From contig CP075496.1 of NCBI GenBank assembly GCA_021613535.1, positions 6,820,001 through 6,884,000 on the forward strand: 64,000 nucleotides of DNA, in the 5' to 3' direction. A program made the position numbers and the translations under genes. Below, piece after piece: positions 1 to 12,929 of this stretch (positions are counted from its first letter, which is position 1; each line of letters opens with the position of its first letter). The notes under the pieces are model-generated. The model did no database searches. It was not told where the DNA came from and worked only from the letters and a program-made list of their open reading frames with translations. This stretch comes from Adineta vaga. Taxonomy: Eukaryota; Rotifera.

Positions 1-85
1 ATAACAATCTGCTCTCTTCTCTTTTGTTTTCTCTAATGATATCGATTGTTTTATGATTATTTTTATGTTTTTTTTTCTACATTAT

Positions 86-931
86 TCAGCAAAGAACATG
101 CTGAGGTGTCTTATCCATCCTCATATTGTATGTTTGTCTACATGTCAGTGTCGAGTTCCTTGTTATATGTGATATGATGGGTGACAGTTGATGACAGTTT
201 ATGATCGATTCGCTAGACAATATAACATCCATCTTGTCTAAATAACAAGCAGCCACACGAGCATTATACATATACATATACTATCATTTTTCTCATTTAG
301 TTAATCGATAAACAATAGTTGACGTTTTGTCATTAAGACGGAAATAACTTTTTCTAAATTAAATGAGATCTTGACTTTTATTTTAATACTTGAAAAAACC
401 TTTTATATTGTCAATTCAAATATACCTCATTATTTCTATTTTATAAACTAAGTAATAATAATAACTACCCAATAGATATGTTGTTCTTCACCAATGATGT
501 TCTTTTGGATTACATCATATTTATGTATATACACAAATATACCATAATCCAAAAGGTCACATCATGCTTTGGTTATAAGTGTAATTACAAAACAAATGTG
601 CATCTCTATTATGAGAACAGAGATATCTTAACAGAGGAATTACGTTAATAGACAAAGTAATGTTGAATATAAAAGTCGCATAATTGGCCTTTTCTTTTCT
701 TTGATATAAATCCTGGTCTCTCTCTCTCTCTCTCTTTTGTTTTGTTTCATAGATTCACTTACTTCGTTCGTTGTTATTTTTGTTGTTTGGTATTTGATTC
801 ACAAAAGGATCCCGGTCTTTATGTTGTTGATTTGTTACTTGAAAAGATGATAATGATGTTGATTGCTGGCGATGTTGTCGAAATCGTTTAAGAATAGACT
901 TTCGACTTTGTTGAACATCGTCTGTATCCAT
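86..931 (-). CDS. Doubtful two-exon gene of unknown function
   Basis: Candidate exons are 931-763 and 237-86. Exon 1 starts with ATG, reads openly for 56 codons (start MDTDDVQQSRKSILKRF, rich in Gln, Asn and Ser) and ends at a strong donor (A|GTAAGT) in phase 1. Exon 2 follows an ATTTAG acceptor and stays open for 50 codons to TGA. The phases match and give a 106-residue product, but the match could be chance (one in three). I recognise no domain in it. The proposed intron of about 525 bp is long for this window. Exon 2 is much the weaker half; exon 1 could instead splice to something beyond the left edge. Confidence 0.3.
717..735. repeat. (TC)n microsatellite
   Basis: A run of TC dinucleotides lies inside the proposed intron of the doubtful gene at 86-931. 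Similar short runs occur at 23561-23582 (TC) and near 45680-45705 (CT). Confidence 0.8.
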
Positions 932-2001
932 GTTCTCAAGATAATTTCTTTTTACACTATTTGAAGATAATCATATAAAAATTAGCGAAGAAGATTTCTT
1001 CTTTCTTTTTATTCGAAAGTGTGTGTCTTTAGGGAACCAAACCTAACTGCAAAACGAGCGTAATCGACACTAATGATTGTTGGCGTTTGTTTTCGCTTCA
1101 AGCAAACAACTTGATGTTTCAATGAATGTAATAAATGAGTAATAAAAACACATGTTTTATATAGATTTCTTTAATTAATTGAAAAATAAGACTATTTTAT
1201 GTATTCGATTGAAAACAAATATCCGTTTTGTTCTCAGGCAATATAATTATTCTGATACGCTGGATTGTCGATTGGAAAGAAAATTAAAGATCGAAACTTT
1301 TAATGAACAAATCGAAAATGACTAGGAGATGAGAAAGATTCACAATTACCGTTCTTTTTTCTCGTCGTTTTCTTCTTTGTCTCGCACAAAAGAAACGATA
1401 AAATTACTCCTTGTTTTCTTCTTTCTTCTTTTACTTTTTCTAGTCTTCTTGCACTATATTGTCTTCGTTAGCAGACAAGATCATCAATGAACGAATCGAA
1501 ACGACTTGCAAGAATAGTAAAAAGAGGCATGCTAAAAAGAATGAAGAACAAAAATATTGATGACGATGATATTAATAATGAAAGCAGAGAGAAAGAGCAA
1601 GCGAGAGAGAGAGAGAGGGAAAGAAGACAAGAAACAAAACTCATGTCAGTTACTTTCTTATTTTCAGATGACAATAATAGACACATTTCTATCGAATATA
1701 GCACTTTAGTTTTTGTGACCCTATATATATCAATAAGATACTTTTCCTGTTCACTTCTTTTTTTCTTATTATTACCATTCCCTATTACTCACGATTGTAA
1801 CAATGATGACAATAGCGTGATAGTAGGAAACTCATGTATCTTCACATGCATATAGATATATCTATATCTATATATACTTGTCTGAGTGCGTGTATATGTG
1901 TTTTATTCATTTAATATTCTAGGAACAATAAGCATAAAAAGAAGAGTTTAAAAAACGATGTACAAACATAATTCGGAATAATTAACGAGAAGGAAAAAAA
2001 A
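932..2001. other. Non-coding spacer
   Basis: No convincing gene. The long plus-strand open frame across 1487-1855 is built from GA-rich simple sequence (a run of Arg-Glu codons) and then hydrophobic AT-rich sequence, so it looks like chance. A TA/CTATAT-rich palindromic patch lies near 1850-1875. Confidence 0.5.
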
Positions 2002-5000
2002 TCAGATCATAACTATTTTTTCACTAGATTGTTCACTAGTTCTTCGAGATTCTTTTTCTTCAAATTCTTCGTTGTCAACAATGTCTGATCCTTTTACTAT
2101 AACATCATAATAATGATATTTGTCATCACTTTCATCATCGTCATCATCTAATGTTGATTTAATACCATGTTCACCAATATGACATGTTACCAGTATAGTC
2201 GTGCCAATCCAAGTAATTGCTATAATAATAAGAGCAATCAAACCTAAATATTCATAGATCATTGAGCCAATCCAATCACCAGTTGCTGCTCCAAAATTAA
2301 CACAGGAAACGAATAAAGCAAAGAGAGTACCTTCAATATTTTTTGGACAAGATTTTGCTGCCAGATGAAGTAAAGCTAAATTTGTTATTTCGGAGCAAAA
2401 GCCTGTAAAAATGGCAACACATATCGATGTTACTTTATCGATTGCGAATAAATAAGATGCAATAGCAAACATTCGCATAACAATTGCAACACGAAGTACA
2501 CGTTTTGTTGGATAATGAGAAAATACTGATAGATAAAGTAAAGCAGATAGAATACCACAACCATTATAAAGTGTGTTCAATATTGAAACATAAAAGGGAG
2601 TGAATTGTAAAACATCTCGTTGATAATAAAATAACGCCGTTTTGATTTGTGGTGATGCAGAATAAACAAAAAGGAAACTAGTAATTATCCAAAATCGTTT
2701 ATATTTAAATATGGATGCTAAACTAGTCCATGTTTGAGCAAAATTATTTTTATTGAATTTTCGTCGCCGTTCACGTACTGTAATCAATGTGGCAAAAAAT
2801 AATATAATCGGACAAACAGAAGCAATTAAAAAAATGTATTTATTCGAATCGTTTAATTTGTTAGAATGAGTTTGTGTAAGATTCGTTGATATTGGATTAT
2901 TTTGATTGGAGACAGAATAAGAAGCGAGAATACCAGCTGGAATTTGTGAAACAGTTGCAGCAAGTTTAGCAGATGTTTGTTGAATAGCTTGCAGTGTACC
3001 GATTAAGGCTAATGGTCGACCAACTGAAATCATCAGTGCATCAACTAAACATAAAAGATTATCATACAGTGAGTTTTAAATATGATTTTAGGAAAAAATG
3101 TAAATAATCAAGAACGTTTTCAAAACTTTTTGTAGCGTTTAAAAAATTACAGTTAAATTCTCTTTTCTGATACTGTAGTGTATGCTTTACCATTGTAGTG
3201 AATACTACTGTGTTTTGAAATTAAATGATTATATAATATAGTTATAAAAATGTAATCATTGTACAGATAGAAGCATATGTAAGATATCTCGATCTATCAA
3301 CAAAGTGTTTCTCATAACACAATAATTGATTATCAATTAGATTCCTGCCTAAAAGCTATTGTTGCTAATATGCATCGTCCTATCCTATCAAGTATTATTA
3401 CTCATTACTAAACTAGAAGCAATTTATTCAAGACATCATTTACATTATCCAGATTAAATTTCGATTAAAAGAATCCTTGAATGACTTAGATATAATCCTT
3501 TATAATCAATAAAACTCACGAAACGAGAATTTTTTTTATTGTTATTCAATAGAACGATTTCTGATTAATACAAAGATATAATGAACAGATGTCAATCATT
3601 TGTTTTATTTTTATTGATGATACTATTATAGAATGATTTTGAAATAAATTTCTCTTACATAACTAAGTTTGATTTTCCTGCTCAAAATAGATGATAAAAT
3701 TTTGAATAATATCGCGTGCCATAGTATAAATGCGCCGCAAACATTCCTAAAGAACGTTTATTTTAATAATCTGTTCTATATTTGAGATAAAAATACATTG
3801 AATTCATTGAGCTATTAATTGATGAATAGTTAAAATGAATATTGCAAATAGTTATGCTACACACATGCATGTCTCGAAGATTTTTATGAAATTAAACGTG
3901 TAGTTTGCGTTTGCTTTTCTACAACCACAAGTAATAATAAATGCTAAGCTATTTATTCTCACATTATTTATAGAATTCTTTTTTAAGTAAGAGGCATCTG
4001 TGTTTAATAACATAAAAATAACGCATAGTGCACAAATCTATCTTTTAATTTGCACTCAGAAATAAAACAAAATCATTCCGAGTCTTAGCCATACGATCAT
4101 CCCTGTTTTCGACAGTACCATGATGCAATTCTACAAGTATGACTTCCAATTATAAATTTTCATATAGGGAAATATACGATATGCTTATTGAAGTATATCT
4201 GTTGTGAAAATAACATGGCAAAGAAAACACAGAACGCAAAAGAGTGCACTGAATGCACTTTACTGATATATTAGTTACGTTTGATCTCATCTATACTTAT
4301 CAGAAACATATATTCATTATAATTATTATCAGCTAAGTCAGAAATAATGCCGGAAATGTGAAACTAGGATGGGAAGATTTTTTTAAGACCATTTGTATTT
4401 ACATGGATCTATTCAAAAGAATTTGAATGGAGAAGAAGGAAAACGCCTTTCTACTCTCGTTTATCATTAATAAATCCACTATTTGTCTTATGAAAAGGAG
4501 TGGGGGAAAAAACAAAGATATTTTTTCCCTACTTAGAACATCATTAAATGCAAGTGAAAATGCTGCCAGAACACAAAAAATGATTAAATAATTGTATTCA
4601 ATTGGAGCAAAATAAAGTGCAATCCATGCAAATAAATTGATCATTGTCGTTATAAGAAGATAAATCAAACGATGATAACCACAGATCGGGACGAAATCAC
4701 TAAGCAGACCGTAGAGAGGTTTAATTGACCAACTAAATATATATAAAACGAAATAAAGAAACAAATCTGTTTTTTTACCCTTTGATTTACTTACGTAATT
4801 GTACATGAAAAGAAAAATGTTCCCATTTGAGATGGTGATAACTGAAGTCTATCTTTTAAGATTATTTGTAAAGGTAGGTTAACAAATCCTGATGCAATAT
4901 CGGTTACGCCTTGAATGAAATAAGCAAGTGCAAAATAACTAGCACTACATAGAAGCGAACGAGTGCAAATAACTTGGAGACATTTATTTGTTGCATAATC

Positions 5001-5063
5001 TTTACTGTTACTACTAGTTGATGTCGTCTGTTCGTCGACAGAAGTTGATGGCGTTGAAGACAT
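2002..5063 (-). CDS. Folate-biopterin (FBT/BT1) family transporter
   Basis: Three exons, 5063-4795, 4732-4533 and 3044-2002, give 503 residues. The junctions read through as TITWSIKPLYGLLSD and FNDVLIDALMISVGRP, both typical of the BT1 branch of the major facilitator superfamily, which moves folates or pterins across membranes. About a dozen hydrophobic segments are visible. The cytosolic N-terminus is Ser/Thr-rich, and the C-terminal tail is acidic with a run of Asp. Intron 1 is 62 bp, but intron 2 is about 1.5 kb, unusually long here. The family is best known from kinetoplastids, apicomplexans, plants and cyanobacteria and is rare in animals, so horizontal acquisition is possible. Substrate cannot be told from sequence. 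Family call firm; exon ends supported by frame. Confidence 0.85.
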
Positions 5064-6512
5064 TTCGATGGAACCAGCCGAATATTTATATATAATTGTA
5101 ATCTGAAAGTAAAGAGGGAAGTTTATTGTCTGGTATAGAAAAACTAAAAGATTCTAAATTCTGATAATTTTTCTCACGAAAAAAAAAAGAGAGAGAAAAG
5201 TAGATTCTATCTACTCTATTCTATTTCTCTTTTTCTATTCTACTGATTTATATGAATGTTTTTTTTTTCTCTTTCTTACACTTTAATCGAATGCAATGCG
5301 AAACGACATAGAAAAAAGAAACCTCACACGTCAAGATACGATGTATGCTTGCATAGAATGGATAACATTTTTCTTCTTTCCTTCTCTTCGTTCTGAATAG
5401 ACACATTAAAACCCTCCGTTACAGCCGAACTAGATAAGTTTGTTTTGCACTAGTTTATGACAGTAATGATTACTAATACTAAAGAAAAACAAATCAAAAT
5501 GAGCTATATGAAGCGTATCCCGACGTCAGTGGTTCACTATGTTGTCTTCATTATCTTTATGTATTACTATCGTCATTTTGTGAGGGGAGTGAAATTTGTC
5601 GAGCATGTCATATTCAAAAAATTTACTGATTATTTATCTTGAATATGAGAAATATTCATTTTAATTGATTTTCTAATGATAATTAAAATGCTAATAAAAA
5701 AATATCGAAAGTAAAACATGTCATAAACTTTTAAAGAATAATACTGAAAGTCACATAATGTATGAGTAAATATTCATGCAAATATTTAGTCTTTACATTG
5801 ATAAAATAAGATGAAGAATCCATACGTGAATAATTGGTAACGAGAGAAAGAAGTAAAAAAAAACCTATAAATAGCTTGAACTACTCAAGATCGTATCGAT
5901 GATCGTTAATAAAGTTCGTTCATCATTATCTGTACAAGTTCCATATGATGAAATACGTATAAATTTCTTTTGATTGAAGGTCATCAACTCCACTCTTTCA
6001 CTTCTTTCATGTCTATTTATATGTACGAAGCAGACGTCTATATCGACATAGTTTTGTTTCTAACAATAGAATACGTTAACAGATAGTATATTTGACCTTA
6101 TCATCGGATAAAATATTTTTTTATTCATAAAAAATATCAAGTCTTCATGCTGGTTTCGTCATCGTTATCTTACGTATTATAAAAAGAATAAAATATTATA
6201 TAATTCTTTATAAAAGTTCGTTCTTGAAATTATTTCAATCAAAATAAAATCTAAAAATATTTTGTTGACAAATTTCGTATGACCTCCTCCAACACTACGT
6301 TATATAACCTTCGAAAAAAAAATCTTACAAGCTACTATGAGAAGGAAGAAAAATTCTTATAATGATTCTTTATATTTTTGCATTGTAATGGTAATTTCTG
6401 TCATGTCATTATAATCTAAATAAAATTGTGTCGACAAAAACTTTTTTCAAAGAGTAAATCAAATGAAGCATGCTTTTTATAAGAAAACAAAATCAAAGAA
6501 AGAAAGAAAACA
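5064..6512. other. Non-coding spacer
   Basis: Upstream region of the FBT transporter gene and downstream region of the bHLH gene. I see only short AT-rich open frames (for example 5457-5642 plus) without splice or codon support. Pyrimidine-rich and poly-A patches occur at 5180-5280. Confidence 0.5.
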
Positions 6513-7001
6513 CTACTCGTCAGCTTCGTCAAATATCTGTTCGTCATGTGTTGTTCGCCGTGTTCTGCGACGTAAACGTTGTCCTCTTCGTCGAGCAGAT
6601 ATGAATGATTCTTGTTGTAAATACGATGATGATGAAGATGATGATGAAGGTGACATTGTTGGTGAAAGAAGTTGATGTGGATATTGTTTTGTTGCTCGAT
6701 TCGTATTCAAAATCTGTGTAAGACAACTTATATAATGAATAGCGAGACGAAGAGTAGCTATTTTGGATAAACGTTGATGATCATGTAGATTAGCTTTTGG
6801 AACAACACGACGTAGTTCATCGAATGCTTCATTCAATGCATGCATTCGATTTCGTTCACGTATTGTTGGCGGCGGTGGTGGTGGTACAGGCGGTGGCGGT
6901 AAAGATGAAATTATTGTTGATGAGTGTGTGTTTGATGTTGTTGGTGGAATAAAGGACCATGTTTCAACATTTTCATCCATCTTATATGGTCGATTTTCCA
7001 A
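6513..7001 (-). CDS. bHLH transcription factor, atonal/NeuroD-like group A
   Basis: A single exon of 162 residues. After a proline-rich stretch ([11 protein letters not shown]) comes a complete basic helix-loop-helix: basic region [15 protein letters not shown], helix 1 ending LRRVVP, a loop with LHDHQR, then [17 protein letters not shown] as helix 2. The RER glutamate that contacts the E-box is present, so DNA binding as a dimer (usually with an E-protein partner) is expected in the nucleus. The Asn usually placed just before RER in this group is Ile-preceded Thr here. The C-terminus has a Ser run and an Arg-rich patch before an acidic end. Such factors usually specify neurons or secretory cells, but I cannot assign an orthologue. 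No intron is seen. Confidence 0.85.
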   Translation of the reverse strand: MENRPYKMDENVETWSFIPPTTSNTHSSTIISSLPPPPVPPPPPPTIRERNRMHALNEAFDELRRVVPKANLHDHQRLSKIATLRLAIHYISCLTQILNTNRATKQYPHQLLSPTMSPSSSSSSSSYLQQESFISARRRGQRLRRRTRRTTHDEQIFDEADE

Positions 7002-7808
7002 TAAATAAGATCGATCATAGTAATAGAAAAAGAAAAGAAGGTTTTTTTTTTCTTCTTCGGATGTCTGTTTGATTGGATATCTAATTGATCGATAAAAACG
7101 CTGCTGATAAACAGATACTAAGATATATTCAATGCATTGAAAAATATTCGATGGTTAATTGTAGAATAAGCAGAAGAGAAAGAAAAAATAATGTTTGTTT
7201 TAGAACAATCAGATTGAATGATCTGGTCAATGAAGCAATACAAATACAGTCGATTATGTGAGAGAAAGAAGAAGAAGAAATCATGCTTTTCTTTCTGCTT
7301 CATTCAAGTGTAAGAATTGACTAAGATGAGATACTGAAAGTCATACTTTAGAATTTCAAGATGAGTGATACCAATCTATATTGTCTTTGTTATTGCCGTA
7401 TATTTCCTTTGAATCAGAAGTGTTTTTTTCCGACTTTCTAACATTTTTGTGAAGATTCCTATTTTCGCGTAGATTCTATGAAGAAACGACTAAAACTAAT
7501 ATTATCTTGGCACTATTTGTATTAGTAACTCCTCAATAATGGATTGAAAAATATAATCAGATAGATGTTAAAATCTGATTTTTTTAATATAATTTCTAAC
7601 ATACAAATGTGCATACAATTTTAATTTGAAGAGATTGTCTTCCCAAACATAAAAAATAGAAGAGATTTCTATAAAATCAAACAACAAGATACATTGTTTA
7701 ATCGAAATAAAATATGTTCTTCTCTACTAATAGTTTTCTTTTTCTTTGGAGAGAATTTATTTAAATAAATCTATTAAATGCACATCTAAATCTTTGCATG
7801 ATTATTCT
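7002..7808. other. Non-coding spacer
   Basis: The 5' flank of the bHLH gene and 3' flank of the small heat shock gene. No supported coding sequence. Confidence 0.5.
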
Positions 7809-8606
7809 TTATCGATGTACTACTGAATCAAATAAAGGTGCGTCAATAACAAGCACACCATCTTCCATCACTTGTGATGTAACATTGTATTTATCGATTC
7901 CATCTGGCAAACGAATACTTTGACTAAAATGTTTGCTGTCCTGTTTTTTTGTTCCCGATGAAGGTTTTTTTCTTCCTTGGACTAATAAATTATTATCAAG
8001 TAATCGAACAGTTAATTCATCAGGTTCGTATCCACGTGTATCAACTTTTAAGATTAACTTTTTTCCATTCGGTGCAAATGTTGGACGAAAATGTGATTGT
8101 AAAAAGTCGGCCATATTGAATGGTGTTGTCGAAAGTTTTGTTTTCTGACGATATTCAATATCACCTAAACTACTCGTTCGTTTTGGAACTGTTGATGGTC
8201 GTGGTCTTGTTGATTGATAATTCGAATTAAGAACATCAGCATGTGATGCCGAACGATTATAATCTGTTTTAATTGGTTTTGTTGGTTGATCGATTGCTTT
8301 CAATAATTCTTCGTGTGAACGTCGTATAGCATCATTATCTCGTAACATTGGTATATCAATTGTTAAAATACCTGTATTTCGTATGACAGAACGTATTTTA
8401 TCAGCATCAGCACCGATGGGTAAAGGAAATGTTTTCACTAATTCTTTACGAAAGAAATTGTCTGCTGCAAATTGATCAAGATGTAAAGCATGTACAAGTA
8501 ATGTATTATCACGTCGAAGTTTAACAGCGATTTCTCCACGAGAAAATTCTGAAACATCTACTTCAATACGAGTTGTTTCAGATGATGCTGAAGATAAGTT
8601 TTGCAT
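7809..8606 (-). CDS. Small heat shock protein with two alpha-crystallin domains
   Basis: A single exon of 265 residues. It holds two HSP20/alpha-crystallin domains: the first spans about residues 10-90 (IEVDVSEFSRGEI to GILTIDIPML), the second about 180-262 (LILKVDTRGYEPDELTVRL to DGVLVIDAPLF). Both end in the G-x-L strand signature. Between them is a Ser/Arg/Thr-rich linker of about 85 residues. Small heat shock proteins are ATP-independent chaperones that hold unfolding proteins. Most carry one domain; tandem-domain forms are known from flatworms and some other invertebrates. No I-x-I/V tail motif is obvious after domain 2. In a desiccation-tolerant animal such a protein could serve anhydrobiosis, but that is inference. 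The absence of introns is common for heat shock genes. Confidence 0.92.
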   Translation of the reverse strand: MQNLSSASSETTRIEVDVSEFSRGEIAVKLRRDNTLLVHALHLDQFAADNFFRKELVKTFPLPIGADADKIRSVIRNTGILTIDIPMLRDNDAIRRSHEELLKAIDQPTKPIKTDYNRSASHADVLNSNYQSTRPRPSTVPKRTSSLGDIEYRQKTKLSTTPFNMADFLQSHFRPTFAPNGKKLILKVDTRGYEPDELTVRLLDNNLLVQGRKKPSSGTKKQDSKHFSQSIRLPDGIDKYNVTSQVMEDGVLVIDAPLFDSVVHR

Positions 8607-11600
8607 AATTATTCTAATAGAAAAACTATATCCTAAAATTGTAATAATAAAATCAATAAATATATGGATTTACAGATATCAAAAATTAATTTTTAATCAA
8701 CCATATTCTTGACTGAAGAACTCAAATAGTTCGCCAATATGCTTCTGTCTTATTCTAATGAAGTCTTCTTGAATGTAGAATGTAAACAATTTATCTTAGG
8801 AAATTGAGTTTATATAATCAGTTGCGATAGGAGATTCGAACGAAGAGAGACAGTGTGGGGTACGACGACGTAGTTATCTATTAATAATCTTTACAAAAAT
8901 ATGTTATGCATTATATTCTTCGAGAAATAGTTTAGACGAACTAGTCGAAAAAGAATAATATTTATCAACAGGCAGATGTCAAAGATTATTCTATGAAAAA
9001 CAATTTGATTTTCTCGATGATCATGTTGTGATGATTAAGTCTAGAAGTATAAGCTCAGTTGAATCTCAAACAACACATGACAATGAAGAGATTTATTTTT
9101 GAAAATTAGAGAAGAAAAATAGGGATTCATCGATTGCATGATCGTAAATAAAATCATGAAAGAATTACTTATCATATTTATCTTACACATATGAAAAAGA
9201 TCTTCGGGTTATTTCTGACTATGAAAATGAGGCAGCCATGTTGCTAACACTCTTTTGTACTCTAAAATATCTGAACATTTAAAATAGAGTCATACTCGTC
9301 AAAACAAATTCTATTTTTTTGTAAAAAAAAAAATTATTAGATCTTCTATAGCTTCCGGCAATTTCCGGAGAAAATCAAAGAAAAAAAAATCGAGACGGAA
9401 ACTTAATAATAATATTCTTTAAGAAATTGATAGGACATAAGAGAAAAAAAGAAGAAATTCTTAAGCATTGAATGATCTAATATGAACACAATTTGAATCA
9501 ATCAACAGGCAGATTAGAGATTGAAGAATTTAATCAAGTGTATGCACAAATGATGGACAAAGCTTTTATTTCGATTTTTCTCTATGATATTCGAGTATCT
9601 AGCAAAGAATGAAGAGAAAAGATGACATTTCAAGACTTTCAATATTAATCATAAAAGAAAATGACTATGATAGGAAAATTTCAGGTGTCAAATGACATGC
9701 CGAGGAAAAATTAGTTTGTTTTACATGCTATAATTTGACTTCTTTGAATAATCACACGCATTCAATCGAATGATTTGCGTGACTTTTTCGATAACTACTA
9801 GATTATTGCTAATATTAGTCGATGATTTCTTCTTTCCCTTGTTTTTTATACAATCAAGATAGCAATTTAACTTGATTATTGTCTTTATCCTGGATATGTG
9901 CTAACATATTCGAGGCATTTAATCAGATTTCGAATGAGAGAACACTAGCATAATTAGTGTATCTCTTTCATCAACAATGAAATCAAAGTCTTATTCCATC
10001 AAATCTCGCGGATAGATAAAAAGTAAGACAGATTTGTTTGTTTCTATAATATGAATAATGAAAAGATGTGCTAAAACTACAGGGAAAATGTTATGAATAA
10101 GTGAACTTCAATATATATAATTATCTGTTATAGATGAATAACAAAAAGAAGATTTAAACGTTGTTTTATGTATGTCTTTTTCGCTCAATGAGTACAAAAA
10201 GATGTTTGTTGGAAGAAAGAAAACGAATGATCTACAAAATTTATTAGAACGATAGTATTGGAGAAGTAAGAATATAAAAATAGATCTTCTTTTGTTTCTT
10301 TATCTTATTTCAATAAGATAGTAATCATTTCCTTTTATTAGTAACTTTGCAAATGTAAAGTATTCCTGAAAAACAAGTGTTGGAAATAGAATTACTCATT
10401 AACGTACCTGAATGCGTAAAGAAGATAATTGCTAATAACACAGCAGTTCGTTTATAAGCTTCGTTCTTATTCTTGTCTTCAAATATTATTTCAACAAAAC
10501 TAACTAGGAAATCGTCTTACTGTCGTTGGCTTTGTCGTTAAATCACTAATGAGTACTCTCTACGTCTAACTGTCTACCGGCATTCGACAAAATAACATGT
10601 TTTATTGGAAGAACGTACATGTACGTGTGAGTCTATGTGGTTTTTCTCTTTCTCATAGAGAGAAAAGAAAAGAAAAAACGGAGATGACTGTGACATTATT
10701 GCCGACTGACAAAAACCCGGTAATGATGAGCTGCAAAAAACGACGAAGAGAGAAAGAAAAAGAAAAAAAATGATGATTTTACTGAGTGGAAAAGAAATGT
10801 ATGCATGAAACTATTCTCATTTTTTTTTCATTGTCCTAAAGTATGAGTAGTGTCAAAGAATTACTTTCTCTTTTTGAATACTTTCTTACTATATAGTCAT
10901 GATCATTTTGACTGAATGTGTTTGTGTACTTTTGGCACTATTTGAATGTCATTGAACGAGAGCATTCAATTATTTTTAAATGAAGATACACATTCATTTA
11001 TATTTCAAGAAGAATGTGTATACATACATCTCGGGCTTCTAATGTTGTTCTTTATATGTATAGGTTTTGATAGAATGTCTAATCAAAGTCAATATTTAGC
11101 TTATCAGTTGGAGAAAAAAAAAGAAAACGAAGGAGACATGATTATTATTAATGGTACTTAGATACTTGTTGTTAACAGAATAAAATAATCATGGAGGAGA
11201 TAGAAAAAAAATAAGAACGACTCGTATTGATCAACTAATATGTATTTCATTTCGATAGAGGATATACGAGAGTTTTTTTATGAGAAGATTTTTCTCATTG
11301 AATCAAAATTCTTAAGGTAAAATTAAACGGAAATCAACCATTAGTTTTCTGATATAAGTTATGTAAGTGAAAGATAATGATTTCATGAGACATGAAACAT
11401 TTGAACTATAAATATCTATCTAATCATTATGTTTCCTTTCATTGATAATCGTCGATAATTTCTGGAAGATTAACCTGTGGATATACTTTCACTCGAAAAT
11501 TGATGATATACTATCAACACAGAAACTGGCACAGGTGTTTTCAAGGATTTATTTTGAATAAAACAGCATGATGTTAATTTGTATTCTATCTAGAACGTAC

Positions 11601-12213
11601 ACATATGAATGTATTAAATTTCTGTTGTCAATTCAAGTGTCTTTTCTTGTTTATTTTAGCTTGTAAATAGAACATCGATGAAGTAGCATAGTTTGTCGTT
11701 AATACAAAAACATCTTCATTGGATAAAACAAGTTAGATGGCACAAAATATAAAAATGGACGGATGTTTTTTTTCCAAGTTTTTGATTGTCATATCTCATG
11801 CTGTGTATTTATTCTATTAATTTTCTTTAAACATGCACAAGCCAATCAAAATGTCGAGTTGATTATGGAAATAAAATGAGATGGAAACTGTCAAGATTAT
11901 GCAGATATATTTATTATCATAAAATATTGTTCTTTTTAGTTTTATATTTGAAATCGATTTCGATGTATATATGCTATTAAAATAATCTATAGTTTATAAG
12001 AATAAGAGCGATGAACTTTGTTCGATTATCCGTGACGACGAACACAATCTATTAGAGTATTACAATCGATGAAATTGTTGATCTATCGACAATCGAGGAG
12101 AATAGAAGAAAGAATTATTTTAAGTGTTCTGACCATACATTTTATTATACATAGAAGAAATTCTAACAGACATATATATATATATATTTGACTTATTGAG
12201 ACATGAATTATTA
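8607..12213. other. 3.6-kb gene-poor spacer
   Basis: I see no supported gene on either strand. Open frames such as 10946-11161 plus are AT-rich and lack splice support. A TA-rich stretch lies at 12172-12186. The spacer probably carries promoter sequence of the small heat shock gene, but I could not identify a clear heat shock element array. Confidence 0.45.
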
Positions 12214-12929
12214 TCAAAATTTACTCGATGATTTAGTTCGTACACGTAAATCTAATGGTTGATCATAATCGATTATATCTGCTTGGTTCGAGACTTTTTG
12301 TGTCGACTAAAAGATGAAAATTATTGCAAAACAAAAAGTATAATAAAATCATATGATTTCTTACGGATTGATCATTTTTTATTACTGTCGTCGTGATAGT
12401 AGATAATTGACTTGCAGATGGTGTTCGTTTTTTAATTGCTTTTCCTGAATGAAATCTCTGACTAGTATTTGAGAAAAACAAAATAGAAATTAATCTTTCT
12501 TCTTACCACGTTTACGAGTTATAACTGGTGAAAATGATGTTCGCTTTCGTGAACATAATAACTATAATCAAATAGATTTTACACAAAACATATATATATA
12601 TATACATATGAATATAATTACCGAGAAATTCTTTGAAAGATCATCTTTATGTATTCCATTTTCTGCTAATTTTCGTTGCATTTGTTCATTTGTTGTCTTA
12701 GATGATTGTTCTTGACGTTTTAACATTTGTCTTAATTGTACTAAAAATCACAATTTATATCGATTAAATATATTGATTTTCGAATTACTATAATATTCAT
12801 TGACTGGTATGAGACCAAGTCCATGGAGAAACTCTTTTATCTAAATAACAGAGAATATATTTTACATTGTAATTATTTGGTTCATTCTACTTCTTCAGGA
12901 TCAACACCAGGATTGAAATCAGTATCCAT
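12214..12929 (-). CDS. Unknown 145-aa protein, six exons
   Basis: Exons: 12929-12891, 12840-12789, 12740-12622, 12561-12507, 12444-12365 and 12306-12214. All five junctions keep frame and use GT-AG sites, which argues that this is a real gene although every exon is short. The start MDTDFNPGVDPEE continues as IKEFLHGLGLIPVNEYY, then a Gln/Lys-rich helix, a basic segment (SRKRTSFSPVITRKRG, KKRTPSASQ) and a short tail ending SSKF. Composition suggests a nuclear or cytoskeletal protein with phosphorylation sites. I do not recognise the family. Its 5' end lies about 490 bp downstream of the RUNDC1 stop on the same strand. Confidence 0.65.

Noticed and set aside
1487-1855. 122-codon open frame on the plus strand
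   Set aside because: Made of GA-rich simple sequence (Arg/Glu runs) then AT-rich hydrophobic codons; no splice or family support, and the opposite strand is open over the same low-complexity tract.
10421-10500. Possible signal-peptide exon on the minus strand (AVLLAIIFFTHS before a GTACGT donor)
   Set aside because: No ATG in frame and no downstream exon found; probably chance.
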